Of a stretch of 64,000 nt of DNA, positions 32,327 to 41,560 are shown one piece after another (within the stretch, counting starts at the first letter, position 1; the number at the start of each line of letters is the position of its first letter). Source of the DNA: Pararge aegeria (lineage: Eukaryota > Arthropoda > Insecta > Lepidoptera > Nymphalidae); the NCBI RefSeq assembly GCF_905163445.1, contig NC_053195.1:9042501-9106500 (forward strand). The letters run 5' to 3'. Below the pieces are notes generated by a model that saw only the letters and a list, made by a program, of their open reading frames with translations, searched no databases and was not told the origin of the DNA. A program made the position numbers and the translations under genes.

Positions 32327-32974
32327 ATGTTCAGTTTGGTAGTGTTGTCTGTTGTGCTTGCCATTTCGGCCGCGAATCCTATCAGTTTCTGGGCCGCTGG
32401 GTTGGGCTCATCCTTGAGTTCATCTTGGACCTCACCCTCGGCTGCAATAATCGCATCTCCGTTTGCCCCAGTCGGACCTGCAGCTTCAATCGGCGCATAC
32501 AACTACAGAGGTCCACTTTCCCTTGCCCCCGGTCAACCCGCTAACATTCTGGCTGCTGATGGCAGGCCTTTGGATACCCTCAGTGTAAATCTCGATCGGG
32601 CGGTTCACAACACTGCGAGGGCTCTCGAGGGTAGCGGGCAACGACTGCAAAAGAGATCACTTGTAGCGGCTACTAACTTGGCCGCTGCTAATCTAGCCGC
32701 AACAAATGTAGCTGCCGCTAATTTAGCTGTGAACAACTTATCTGCTGCTAATTTAGCTGTCAGAAACTTAGCTGCCGCTAATTTAGCTGGTGCTCCTGTT
32801 GTTGTTGGTCCTTTAGCAACAGGTACTTTCGCTGCCAGATCTTTGCCTATCGGACCATTGGCTTCGACTTCCTTGGCTGCTACACCCCTCACCTTAGGTC
32901 GCACGTGGGTTGGCCTAGCTCCTATCGCTCCTTTAGGATTTGGAGTGGGTAATCGTTTAGGAAACCTTTGGTAA
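32327..32974 (+). CDS. Cuticular-type secreted protein with 15 pentapeptide units (215 aa)
   Basis: Signal peptide MFSLVVLSVVLAISAA (1-16), then a Ser/Ala-rich arm without the usual GxPWA units. Core NYRGPLSLAPGQPANIL (59-75), VNLDRAVHNTARA (87-99) and LQKRS (107-111). Residues 116-190 form 15 uninterrupted five-residue units with the hydrophobic residue at 118, 123, 128 and so on to 188. The first eight have Asn before it (TNLAA, ANLAA, TNVAA, ANLAV, NNLSA, ANLAV, RNLAA, ANLAG). The pattern matches the A-(N/D)-L-x-x consensus of pentapeptide-repeat proteins. The tail then ends GRTWVG, with GNLW at the C-terminus. It is the longest single-core member; the extra length is mostly pentads. Single exon. 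Cuticle role inferred. Confidence 0.85.
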   Translation: MFSLVVLSVVLAISAANPISFWAAGLGSSLSSSWTSPSAAIIASPFAPVGPAASIGAYNYRGPLSLAPGQPANILAADGRPLDTLSVNLDRAVHNTARALEGSGQRLQKRSLVAATNLAAANLAATNVAAANLAVNNLSAANLAVRNLAAANLAGAPVVVGPLATGTFAARSLPIGPLASTSLAATPLTLGRTWVGLAPIAPLGFGVGNRLGNLW

Positions 32975-33186
32975 ATCACTATAATATCTGAAATATTGAA
33001 AATAATGCAATAACTATTATAAAGAGAGTTACAGTATTTCGTCGTTTCATTAATTATCTATCCTATAAATTATCCTATTTACCTATCAACCTATCACGTA
33101 CTCGCAAATATTAAAAAGATAATAAAGGATTTTTTTTGTTAAGACAATAAGACATTGTCTTATCAAAAAAAAAATGTGTATTTGTG

Positions 33187-33400
33187 CTGCACTACCACCG
33201 GTTCGGAAGGCAGAATGTACCGAGAAGAAGCCGACAAGAAACTCAGCAGTTGCTCTTTTCCAAGATAAACAATTTACATTTTACATTTCAACATTCATTT
33301 TTCTATCTTGTGAGAGATGAAAGCGGAGCCTCAATGCTTCCAAGCAACCCATTAAGAAATTCATCAATTGTATAGTAACCTCGCTGTAATAAATGTGTTT
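33187..33400. mobile_element. LINE/SINE end, diverged longer copy
   Basis: CTACCACCGGTTCGGAAGGC, ACCGAGAAGAAGCCGAC and AAGAAACTCAGCAGTTGCTC continue further than the copies at 28690 and 28955, through AATTCATCAATTGTATAGTA and CTCGCTGTAATAAATGTG. Confidence 0.6.
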
Positions 33401-33756
33401 TAACATATTCTTTTATGCATTGGTAGGTCCAAAATTACCTTAGGAATCATATTATAAAAGCGTTTACTCAGTAAGTTATTTTATTGAATACAGATGCTTC
33501 AATTTCATTGATTCGTATATTTTAATATTTAATATGGTCATGTTATGTGGAAAGAAGAAATTTAAACTAAAACTGATTGACGATTCTGTATATTAATGAT
33601 TTAAAATAAATGTGTAGGATAAAGAGCCTGTACTAAGACGATGCAAGCGATTTTCAATTGCACCGATTTGTTTAACCAATCAAACTTCAGTAGCTCTGTT
33701 AAGCGGTAGTAGTTACTATGTTGTAGTAGTTCGGCGGCTCCGTAAGAAAAACCACA

Positions 33757-33914
33757 CTGAACTTCACTTTTTTAACTATGATGACTGATTTAACCAGTCT
33801 TGTAACTTATGTTACAAGACTGGTTAAATCAGTTTTAACCAGTCCATTAGTTTTTGCAGCATCAGTTACGAGACTGGTTAAATGAGTCATCATAGTTTAA
33901 AAAGTGAAGTTCAG
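33757..33914. mobile_element. Nested palindrome (foldback/MITE-like)
   Basis: Outer arms 33757-33806 and 33865-33914 are 50-bp reverse complements with three mismatches. Inside, CTGATTTAACCAGTCTTGTA plus AC (33785-33806) pairs perfectly with 33811-33832 over 22 bp with a TTAT loop. The ACTGGTTAAA phrase thus occurs three times within 160 bp. Non-coding. Confidence 0.8.
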
Positions 33915-34010
33915 ACTATCATTATAAATCGTTATTGTTAGGTCTTTTTTCTTTTTTTGTTCCACTATAAATTAGCCGTATTTTACAACCAAGAGAGATT
34001 TTTTATTTTA

Positions 34011-34068
34011 CATCTCTCTTCATCGTCATAACTTACTTGGTGGTAAGTTATGACGATGAAGAGAGATG
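34011..34068. repeat. Perfect 25-bp hairpin
   Basis: CATCTCTCTTCATCGTCATA plus ACTTA (34011-34035) and its reverse complement at 34044-34068, with an 8-nt loop. Confidence 0.85.
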
Positions 34069-34077
34069 ATAACGAGG

Positions 34078-34262
34078 TAAGGCTAACGCTAAGATGGTAG
34101 CGAGCTAACCTGTAAGGTGTTGGGCAGTTTTATAAAACTCACACTCTAATGCGGCATCCTAATGAAAGAAACGAAGTGCGCTAAACGCTAAATCGTTTGG
34201 CGCACTTCTTTGTTTTTAGGGTGGCAATTAGCCACAGCCAAACTCTCCCGCCAGAAAATTGC
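34078..34262 (-). mobile_element. tRNA-derived SINE fragment (second family)
   Basis: GGTAGCGAGCTAACCTGTAA, GGTGGCAATTAGCCACAGCC and AACTCTCCCGCCAGA are the reversed body; the head is missing. It lies directly next to the hairpin at 34011. Confidence 0.55.
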
Positions 34263-34617
34263 TGTCCTTTTCTACAAATATTCTAATTACAATATTGTAA
34301 ATAGAATAGCATTACTTTTAGACCCGTCAATTTAGTTAGATCAGATATTCGTTTACAGCAGAATTTTGCACCAGTATTTATCTCATCTTAGACCATTTAA
34401 ATCAAGAACGTTCTTACAATGGCTTAACTATGAACAAAACTCATAGCAGGCTAAAGAAGTTTGCTTCGATAAGCATAGCCTTGATGCCATGTTGAAGCAT
34501 GAGACAAAAAGGGTCAAAGTACATTATGGGTACCGTAATTAGTAAAACAATGGGATTAGGTAACTTTCTTTGTATTTTCTTTCTAATTTAATGACCCTAG
34601 ACCCGTCAAGTTGAGCT

Positions 34618-35025
34618 TCACCAAAGTCCGACACGAGCACCGACTCCCAAACCCCAAGGAGCGATGGGGGCAGCAGCAACTGGAGCAGGACCAACCCATG
34701 AGCGACCCAAGGTTAGGGGAGTAGCGGCCAGAGGTCCTGCAACCAGGGGTGTAGCAGCCCAAGGAGTAGCAGCTACAATGGACCTCTTCTTAACCCAGTG
34801 TGCGGGACCGCCGATGGCGACTGTAGAAACTGGTGCGGCAAGAGGAGCAGCGATGGGTGCAGCCCAAGGAGTGGCGACTCCTGCGGCCCAGGGTGCGCCC
34901 CAGCCAGCAGTCAATGGTGTAGCCAAACCAGCAGTCAAAGGTGTGGCTATTCCAGCACCCCAAATAGCGCTGGGCTTAGCAGCCGCCACGGCAAGCAAAA
35001 CAGATAAAACCACAAGTTTGAACAT
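34618..35025 (-). CDS. Core-less cuticular-type secreted protein (135 aa)
   Basis: Second member lacking the core. Signal peptide MFKLVVLSVLLAVAAA (1-16), then an arm with duplicated (G/A)xATPLTAG units and GAPWAAGVATPWAAPIAAPL. It passes straight into AHWVKKRS (75-82). The tail has five-residue spacing (ATPWA, ATPLV, AGPLA, ATPLT), then LGRSWVGPAPV and WGLGVGARVGLW. HWVKKRS, with Val where most sisters have Leu, and the same join point are shared with the 30640 gene. One deletion before duplication is the simplest reading. Start chosen 35 nt from the predicted initiator; the upstream in-frame Met at 35079 lies before it. Confidence 0.85.
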   Translation of the reverse strand: MFKLVVLSVLLAVAAAKPSAIWGAGIATPLTAGLATPLTAGWGAPWAAGVATPWAAPIAAPLAAPVSTVAIGGPAHWVKKRSIVAATPWAATPLVAGPLAATPLTLGRSWVGPAPVAAAPIAPWGLGVGARVGLW

Positions 35026-35059
35026 CTTGGTATAGGTTGTTAATAGTTTTGAAACAAAC

Positions 35060-35185
35060 TGATACAAAGCCCTCGACAACTTCAGCTTTTATACTTGTTT
35101 ATTTTGTTATTCCAAATATGTTTGTTACGTCAGGCACTACTATGCAATACAGTGCTGTTGTGCAGTCATCATACATGAAAAATAA
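35060..35185 (-). promoter_or_regulatory. Promoter with upstream module
   Basis: Minus strand: ATTTTTCATGTATGATGA, ATTGCATAG (over 35141-35148), TGACGTAA (35125-35132, one base off a CRE), TATAAAA at 35087-35093 and TCAGT with start A at 35060. Confidence 0.75.
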
Positions 35186-35189
35186 AGCC

Positions 35190-35965
35190 CACAGTCTACG
35201 GAAGTAAATGTGAGAAAATGAAGGGTTCCGTAACGAGATGCAATATGAACCCTCTATATATGAGTAGTATTGATATTAATTGAAATCGAGCAAGCCCTCA
35301 ATTAAAGTTTTATTAATCTGATTTGATTTAATGCGTCACAACAAATAAAATGTAACTATACAAATATAGTGTCATTTTTTAACTCTCTATCTATAACGGT
35401 GTAAGTATAAAATAAAACCCGCCAAGGGACGGATATTGCCACTTGCTGTTAGCGATAATAAAATACAGAAAAATCTTTATATGTATGAAATATCGTCCTG
35501 TAAAATTGATGATAGGTATTTACTTTTCCTGGCGGCCTAATACCTGCAATCAATATTACACATGTAGTGGATCAATAGTACACATGTGTAGTAGATTGAT
35601 GTAGTACATAGTACTACATTTATCTTTTGAAACGAGGTTGTATGTCTTTTTAATTTTTTAAGCATTTAAAAGAAAGTAAATTTATATCCATTGATAACTT
35701 CTCTAAGGTCTTCGTTATTGGTCAGTTCAGTTCAACGGTATGATTCAAACAAAAAAGTTTATCGGCTTACTATTTTTTAACGCTGAAAGGCTCGCTATAT
35801 GTAAACGTATGTCTTTATTATAATATTTTTATTTCACACAATGGATATAGTGAATGGATTATATTATTATACTGTTCAAGGTAAACTCGGTATTAGAATT
35901 CACAATTGTTCTAATTATAAACTGCTTAAGGTTGAGTATTGTGAGTTATTAATTTGGCCTTATCT
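35190..35965. other. Intergenic, no gene
   Basis: AT-rich; nothing recognised. Confidence 0.5.
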
Positions 35966-35969
35966 TTAC

Positions 35970-36102
35970 TACCCTGGTCAACTCATATTTTCCGAGCATG
36001 ATGACTGACGATCACCCTGTTGCATCATAGCTGTCTCAAATACGTAGTTTGTCCATAAGTTGCATTAGTATAAAAGCTGACGCTGACGATGTACATGCAT
36101 CA
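35970..36102 (+). promoter_or_regulatory. Promoter with upstream module, CRE decayed
   Basis: ACCCTGGTCAACTC, TTTTCCGAGCATGATGACTG, GTTGCATCATAG, then CTGTCTCAAATACG where the CRE sits in sisters. TATAAAA at 36069-36075 and TCAGT with start A at 36102. Confidence 0.7.
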
Positions 36103-36131
36103 GTTAGTTACGGAACTAATAACAAGACAAT

Positions 36132-36629
36132 ATGTTCAGACTAGTGGTTTTATCTGTAGCGGTGGCTGTGGCTGCTGCTAACCCTAACGCTGTTTGGGGT
36201 GCTGGCTTGGCCACACCTTTGGCTGCTGGTTTGGCTACACCTCTGGCTGCATCTTGGGCTACACCCTGGGCTGCAGGAGTTGCCGCTCCCTTAGCTGTGG
36301 CTACTCCCCTCGGAGCATCTAACTACAGAGGCCCACTGTCTCTTGCTCCCGGTCAACCCGCCAATATCTTGGCAGCAGACGGCAGGCCCTTAGACACCCT
36401 CAGCGTAAATTTGGATCGTGCGGTTCACCTTACTGCCAAGGCTGTGGAAGGAAGCGGACACTGGCTGAAGAAAAGATCAATCGTATCTGCTCCTCTTGTT
36501 GCTGGTCCCTTGGCCGCTGCTCCCGTTGCTTGGGGTCGCTCGTGGGCTGCCCCCGCCCCTATTGCTGTTGCCGCTGCCCCCATTGCTCCATGGGGACTGG
36601 GAGTCGGTGCCCGTGTAGGAATTTGGTGA
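36132..36629 (+). CDS. Cuticular-type secreted protein, single core (165 aa)
   Basis: Signal peptide MFRLVVLSVAVAVAAA (1-16). Arm with GLATPLAA repeats and ATPWAAG. Core NYRGPLSLAPGQPANIL (64-80), VNLDRAVHLTAKA (92-104) and GHWLKKRS (109-116). Short pentad tail (SAPLV, AGPLA, AAPVA), WGRSW, then WGLGVGARVGIW. Arm and C-terminus match the two core-less genes closely, so this is the best proxy for their core-bearing ancestor. Leader 30 nt. AATAAA at 36670-36675. Confidence 0.87.
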   Translation: MFRLVVLSVAVAVAAANPNAVWGAGLATPLAAGLATPLAASWATPWAAGVAAPLAVATPLGASNYRGPLSLAPGQPANILAADGRPLDTLSVNLDRAVHLTAKAVEGSGHWLKKRSIVSAPLVAGPLAAAPVAWGRSWAAPAPIAVAAAPIAPWGLGVGARVGIW

Positions 36630-36691
36630 AGATGAACAACGCTAGTATGTGGTTTTCAAATTACATGACAATAAAAAGAGAGTTGCTTTAC

Positions 36692-36814
36692 TTCCTTGTT
36701 TTAATATCAAAAACCGGGGTTTTAAATATATGTTCCTTGGTTTAGTATTCAAAACCAGGTTTTTAAATATATGTTCCTTGTTTTCGTATCAAAAACCAGG
36801 TTTTTAAATATATG
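36692..36814 (+). repeat. Three-copy tandem repeat (~42-bp unit)
   Basis: The unit TTCCTTG(T/G)TTTAGTAT-CAAAAACCAGGTTTTTAAATATATG is repeated three times directly after the gene at 36132, with a few substitutions per copy. Confidence 0.8.
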
Positions 36815-37068
36815 TTAAACGTAGCATATAATGAATGAAACTTGTCATTTTTAAAACAAACAATTTTGGTAAAAAGCCATTTAAGCTAATTTTCTTATAA
36901 AAAGAGCAAAAAAGGGAATGGAGACAGTTTGCATAGGGAATTCGGTTACCCTTATAACTTTTGAAAGGACTTTGTTTGCATTTACTATTGTCATAATTTT
37001 TAGAATGCGACTAAGTAACTTATTAGTTGCAGTGTTACGCATGGATGGAATACAGTAGTGATAATTAG

Positions 37069-37093
37069 TCTCTCTCTCTCTCTCTCTCTCTCT
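37069..37093 (+). repeat. (TC)n microsatellite
   Basis: Uninterrupted TC dinucleotide run of about 12 units, abutting the dispersed element at 37095. Confidence 0.9.
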
Positions 37094-37094
37094 A

Positions 37095-37258
37095 TTTATT
37101 AATACACCCTGGCTAAGTTTTTTGTGGGCTCTGGTCCGTTTGGAACCCTACTTGTTTTATTTTGATTTAGCGAAAGTAGTTATCACTATATAATAATAAT
37201 ATAATTGTATGAACGCTTCTTAAGTGCCTGTGATAAGGTCTACATGAATAAAACATGT
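37095..37258 (+). mobile_element. Dispersed 3' tail element
   Basis: CCTGGCTAAGTTTTTTGTGG, GGGCTCTGGTCCGTTTGGAA, GCGAAAGTAGTTATCAC, then GCTTCTTAAGTGCCTGTGAT and AATAAAAC. Third copy of the 8690 family. Confidence 0.6.
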
Positions 37259-37631
37259 TTGATATAAAATTTATAACTAGTTGGATCCAATGACAGCTCC
37301 AGGTTCGGGAAAAGAAATATTCTGTAAAAGGTTATGAGCAGTTGACTTGGTCTATTAAAACTTAGATAATTGCAAAAAAAAACAATTTGACAATTTTTTT
37401 CTTAATAATACCTTTTCTCTTTATCTGATTGAATCTCCCGATTCTGCTGTTTTAGTATTGGAGACAAATTTTTTTTTGACAGACATACAAAGTCGCACCA
37501 TAAAGCTTGGTTTTACTACTTCAGCAACGAAACATTAAAAAGAAGATGTTAACTATCTCTTACCAGCAATTTTTTTAATAATTAAATTATGATGATCGTG
37601 TACCAACAAACTTGTGGTCGTTTTTTTTATA

Positions 37632-37834
37632 ATTAAATAAATAATAAATAAATGTACTACGACAATACACACATCGCCATCTAGCCCCAAAGTAAGCGTA
37701 GCTTGTGTTATGGGTACTAAGATGACTGATGAATATTATTATGAATAATATACATAAATACTTAGAATATACATATAAACACCCAGACACTGAAAAACAT
37801 TCATGCTCATCACACAAACAATTTCCTTACTAAA
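37632..37834 (-). mobile_element. Metulj-like SINE, head missing
   Basis: (AAAT)n, CTACGACAATACACACATCG, CCATCTAGCCCCAAAGTAAG, and a reversed body up to CATGCTCATCACACAAACA; the tRNA head is absent. Confidence 0.7.
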
Positions 37835-37889
37835 TTTATATAACCTTTCTAGTATAAAGTATATTTTGAAATACAAGAACTATAAAAAA

Positions 37890-38050
37890 TTAGACGTGCC
37901 GCTAAACGATTTAGCGTTCCGGTACGATGTCGCGTAGAAACCTATTAGGGGCATGGGTAAAATATAACGTGCATGGCCCAAACAGGTTAGCCCGCAACTA
38001 TTTCAGACTGCATCATCTTACTATAAGGTAAGACTGCAGTCAAGGGATAA
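37890..38050 (+). mobile_element. tRNA-derived SINE fragment (second family)
   Basis: GTGCCGCTAAACGATTTAGC, GTTCCGGTACGATGTCGCGT, AGAAACCTATTAGGGGC, and GACTGCAGTCAAGGGAT end. Body and 3' end only. Confidence 0.65.
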
Positions 38051-38239
38051 ATTAAATTTAAATAAAAAATAATGAAAATATATATAAATATTGTGTTTAA
38101 AAGTTCGATTTTTTTCTAAATTTATACATGACTTTAGGCAAGCAAGAAATAATTCGCTATAGTTATGCTGCCCAAAACAACATGGTTATTACAAATTTTA
38201 TATTTGGTTAATACAATTTTCATAGCGGTTATATTATAA

Positions 38240-38925
38240 TCTATACTTATAATAAAACTGTAACTGGAAGATTTCTATATTTTGAAAATTTTGATTGGTG
38301 GATGCTTTATAATCGATACTGAGTCCAAAACAGATTTTTATTTAATTTTTGTCTGTCTGTCTGTCTGTCTGTCCGGGCATCACGTGAAAACTACTAAACA
38401 GTTTTAAATAAAATTTGGTATAGTGGTAGCTGGTATTCCGGGTCAATATATAGGATACTTTTTTTCCTGATAAACAATAAGTTTCCTCCGTGAAACGGGA
38501 TAATTTTTTTTATCAATTTTACTTCATAGCTCCGTTAAATTTGAACCGATTTTAATAACTCTTTTTTTATTTATTTATAACGTGTATAACGTGTATACTA
38601 ACAAGCATGTATTGTGTAATTTTAATAAAGATCTGATAAATATTGTCGGAGATAAAGTCACACAACTCTTCACAGATACTAGCAAGTCGCAAGGCATATG
38701 GCACAACTATGGAATTTATAATATCAGTAGGGTGGTACGCATTTACCACCCTACTGATATTATAAATGCGAAAGTTTGTGAGAATAGATGTATGGATGAA
38801 CATAGTTTGGAAATAAAGCTGGACCTGGTAGGCAGCGCTGCAATTCGTTTCTAGGTTTTCTTAAGATATTGAAACCTCTAATAACCGACTCGGTGCAGAC
38901 TAAGTTGCGCGGGTCAGCTAGTTTA
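38240..38925 (+). mobile_element. Composite Helitron-like element with head-to-head ends
   Basis: Contains (GTCT)n at about 38352-38372, GGGCATCACGTGAAAACTAC, TGGTATAGTGGTAGCTGGTA, and a right end GCGCGGGTCAGCTAG as in Helitrons ending in CTAG. At 38714-38767 a 24-bp perfect hairpin joins two copies of the Helitron-type 5' sequence (CCCTACTGATATTATAAAT) head to head. No transposase remains. Confidence 0.55.
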
Positions 38926-39087
38926 AGCAAATATAAAATTACGTATTAGTTTACTTTTGCATATAGATACGCTATTCTTAAGAGTTTTTATGATTAGTTA
39001 CTAAGTTAGCCTGTTAGTCCGTCCGAATGTCAGATATTAGAATAAGAATATAGATGAATATAATAAATAAATATTTTTATTTTGCTA

Positions 39088-39510
39088 CTAGCTGTTGCCC
39101 GCGACTTCGTCTGTGTTTGATTTCGTTTTTTGATGTGGCCTTCAATTTAGTTGTGTTCTAAAAATATTTAAAGTATTAAGTATCGCTAAGCCTTAAATGG
39201 GGAATTTGCTGCAGTCCGCTGAGGAGTTCTGTGTCCTCTATATCCAACCACATTCAACAGATCTTCACAAAGTTTGGGCAATATTGGGCAATAATTATTT
39301 AAATCGGTTATAATTTGTCGGAGTTATCGTCAAACACTTTCATCCCCTCTCCCAAAGAAAACGAGATTAATTTTGGGATAAAAAGTATCGTATATTACTT
39401 CTAACACTTCCAAGAATATGTGTACAAAGTTTCATGAGGATTGGTTTAGTAGTTTTTGCGTGAAAGCGTAACAAACTTACTTTGACATTTATAATATTAG
39501 TAGGGATAGG
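39088..39510 (-). mobile_element. Non-autonomous Helitron-like element
   Basis: The minus strand starts near 39510 with CCCTACTAATATTATAAATG-type sequence and ends with GTCGCGGGCAACAGCTAG at 39088. A homologous element of the same orientation lies at 42155-42612 (shared CTAAGCCTTAAATG, GTCCGCTGAGGAGTT, GCGTGAAAGCGTAACAAAC). A (GGGATA)n run adjoins its 5' side at about 39505-39527. Confidence 0.65.
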
Positions 39511-39861
39511 GATAGGGATAGGGATTACTGTCAAAACAAAAAAGTTTAAAATTAAAGGGGGGGTTGAAACGTTGTTTTTTGTCATGTTCGGTTCAACTGT
39601 ATATAAAGATAGGCCCCACTTAAACTATAAATATGTTTAGTAAATACTCAAGCGTAAGTTTCAAAAATAAATAATCATCTGAACGTATATAACTGCATAT
39701 TCGTAATTGAATACATTAGATACAGTGCCGACTATCAGCGTTATTAAGATTGAACAAAGTCAAAGAAGGTTGTAGAAAGTTTCAAAATAGTAAAACAAAA
39801 TATATAGTTAACTCATTTTATTTTAAAGTACAACTTAAGATTTTAGGTAAATTGTTTTCTT

Positions 39862-40494
39862 TCACCACAGTTGTCCCAAACCGGCGCCGTATCCTAGTCC
39901 CAAAGGTGCTATAGGTGACGCGATAGCGAGAGATCCAGGTTGCGCTAGAGCAAGACGTGCACCTAATGGAGTAGATATCAAACCCGTACCAGCCAACTGG
40001 GCTGCGGCTAAGTTATTGGCAGATAATGGGGCAGAGATCAAACCAGCACCAGCTAACTGGGATGCTGCCAAGTTGTTGGCGATCAATGGAGAGGCAGCCC
40101 AAGGAGCGGCAATCAAACGAGTAGCGGCCAGAGGTGAGGCGACAAGAGGAGCACCTACAATCGACCTTTTCTTCAGCAAGTGACCGCTTCCCTCAATAGC
40201 CTTCGCGGTGAGGTGAGCTGCACGGTCTAGGTTTACGCTCAGGGTGTCCAGGGGCCTGCCATCAGCAGCCAAGATGTTAGCGGGTTGACCTGGAGCCAGA
40301 GATAGCGGGCCTCTGTAGTTGTAAGCGCCAATGGGAGCAATAGGTGCCAGAGAACCACCGAGGATCGGGCCAGCCAGAGGAACTCCTAAAGGTGTCGCGA
40401 TGGCGTTCCATGGCGTAGCTAGTCCACCCCAAATGCCACTAGGATTAGCTGAAGCCACAGCGAGCGCAACGGACAACACCACCAGCTTGAACAT
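39862..40494 (-). CDS. Cuticular-type secreted protein with 14 pentad units (210 aa)
   Basis: Signal peptide MFKLVVLSVALAVASA (1-16), arm NPSGIWGGLATPWNAIATPL, core NYRGPLSLAPGQPANIL (59-75), VNLDRAAHLTAKA (87-99), HLLKKRS (105-111). From residue 112 a hydrophobic residue recurs exactly every fifth position to 177 (14 units). Residues 141-160 and 161-180 are two copies of a 20-residue super-unit (NNLAA-xQLAG-xGLIS-xPLxA). It ends GYGAGLGQLW. Inverted paralogue of the gene at 44119. Start 35 nt from the predicted initiator. AATAAA on the minus strand at 39817-39822. Confidence 0.87.
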   Translation of the reverse strand: MFKLVVLSVALAVASANPSGIWGGLATPWNAIATPLGVPLAGPILGGSLAPIAPIGAYNYRGPLSLAPGQPANILAADGRPLDTLSVNLDRAAHLTAKAIEGSGHLLKKRSIVGAPLVASPLAATRLIAAPWAASPLIANNLAASQLAGAGLISAPLSANNLAAAQLAGTGLISTPLGARLALAQPGSLAIASPIAPLGLGYGAGLGQLW

Positions 40495-40528
40495 TGTGGT
40501 CTGTGTTGTTATTAGTTCCAAAAGTAAC

Positions 40529-40668
40529 TGATGTATGTACCCCGCTAATTCTATCTTTTATACCATTTGAACTTCTAATAGTTGCTATCAATAGCTGTGA
40601 CGTCAGATACTATGCAATAGAACAGCTATTAAACATCATACTCGGAAAAATAACATCCACAATGGCCC
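40529..40668 (-). promoter_or_regulatory. Promoter with full upstream module
   Basis: Minus strand: GTGGATGTTATTTTTCCGAG, TATGATG, ATTGCATAG (over 40610-40618), TGACGTCA (40598-40605), TATAAAA (40556-40562), TCAGT with start A at 40529. Confidence 0.8.
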
Positions 40669-40669
40669 T

Positions 40670-41305
40670 CTGAAATAATTAAAATGCAATAGTAAACCTT
40701 ATGATATATATAATTAGAAAAAAATACCTTCCTGACCCTGTAGTAGACTGTGGGCAACTTAAGGTCACATAACTAAAAATAAATGTTTTGAACTTTATTA
40801 TTAATTCGTAAGTTTCATCATAAGTTGACGATATCATTATTAAAAAGGCATAGTGGAGGTAAGCTATAGATTTGTGTGAGTGATTTACTGTCGTCCGTCG
40901 AAGAGTTCCATTTTCCATTTCCGACGATCTTCATTTGAATTGTTTGACTTAATAAAACATGGCCATCGCCAAAACATACGAACAGATGTTCGTTAAAAAA
41001 ATGCTTAGTCCCGAGTTAACCTGGAATTCATAACTAATCGCTTTATACAAATAAGGCGGGTGAGAAGGTAGCAGATCGTAGAATTTGCTGAACTAACCGG
41101 TACCTAACGGTAAAAGTAACCTGCGGGATTTAAAAAAATCTAAATATAGAAATACTTTGCATGCATAGAATACATTTTATCCCGGGAAAATGAAGGGTCA
41201 CTGGGAGATTTTTAACAATAAAAATTATACACGGGTGAAGTTTCGGGCAACGGCTAGTAAATAATAAAAGATTTGAGTGGCTTAGTAAAATGTAGGTGAA
41301 AGCTT
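40670..41305. other. Intergenic, no gene
   Basis: Near 41155-41262 a stretch with ATTTTATCCCGGGAAAATGA and GTTTCGGGCAACGGCTAGTA looks like a Helitron-type 3' end. Otherwise nothing recognised. Confidence 0.45.
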
Positions 41306-41309
41306 TTTG

Positions 41310-41560
41310 CGTCTGATAAGTGGGGGTCCGAGTGCGATTCCGGCAGTGGAAATTTGAGAATTTATAATTTCTGAATTTTGTCTGGTATGTTTTAGTGGAA
41401 TGGTTCGGCCATGGCTAGTTACCACCATGCCAAAGACGTCCCTCCAAGCTATTTAGCGCTCCGGTACGCTGCCACCTAGAAACCATTTAGGGGTATGTGT
41501 TCAATATAACAGGTTAGCGTGCTACCGTTTAGACCGCTTCATCACTAACCACCAGTCAAA
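41310..41560 (+). mobile_element. tRNA-derived SINE (second family)
   Basis: GGTCCGAGTGCGATTCCGGC (decayed B box), TTATAATTTCTGAATTTTGT, GGCTAGTTACCACCATGCC, AGCGCTCCGGTACGCTGCC and AGAAACCATTTAGGGGTATG. Confidence 0.65.

Noticed and set aside
34664..35035. Long plus-strand frame antisense to the 34618 gene
   Set aside because: GC-rich Ala/Pro codons leave long open antisense frames in every gene of the cluster; no independent support.
37069..37093. (TC)n run as a GAGA-factor regulatory site
   Set aside because: It is far from any promoter in the cluster and abuts a dispersed repeat; a plain microsatellite is simpler.
39500..39530. (GGGATA)n as telomeric repeat
   Set aside because: Insect telomeres use TTAGG; the run is short and adjoins a Helitron-like element.
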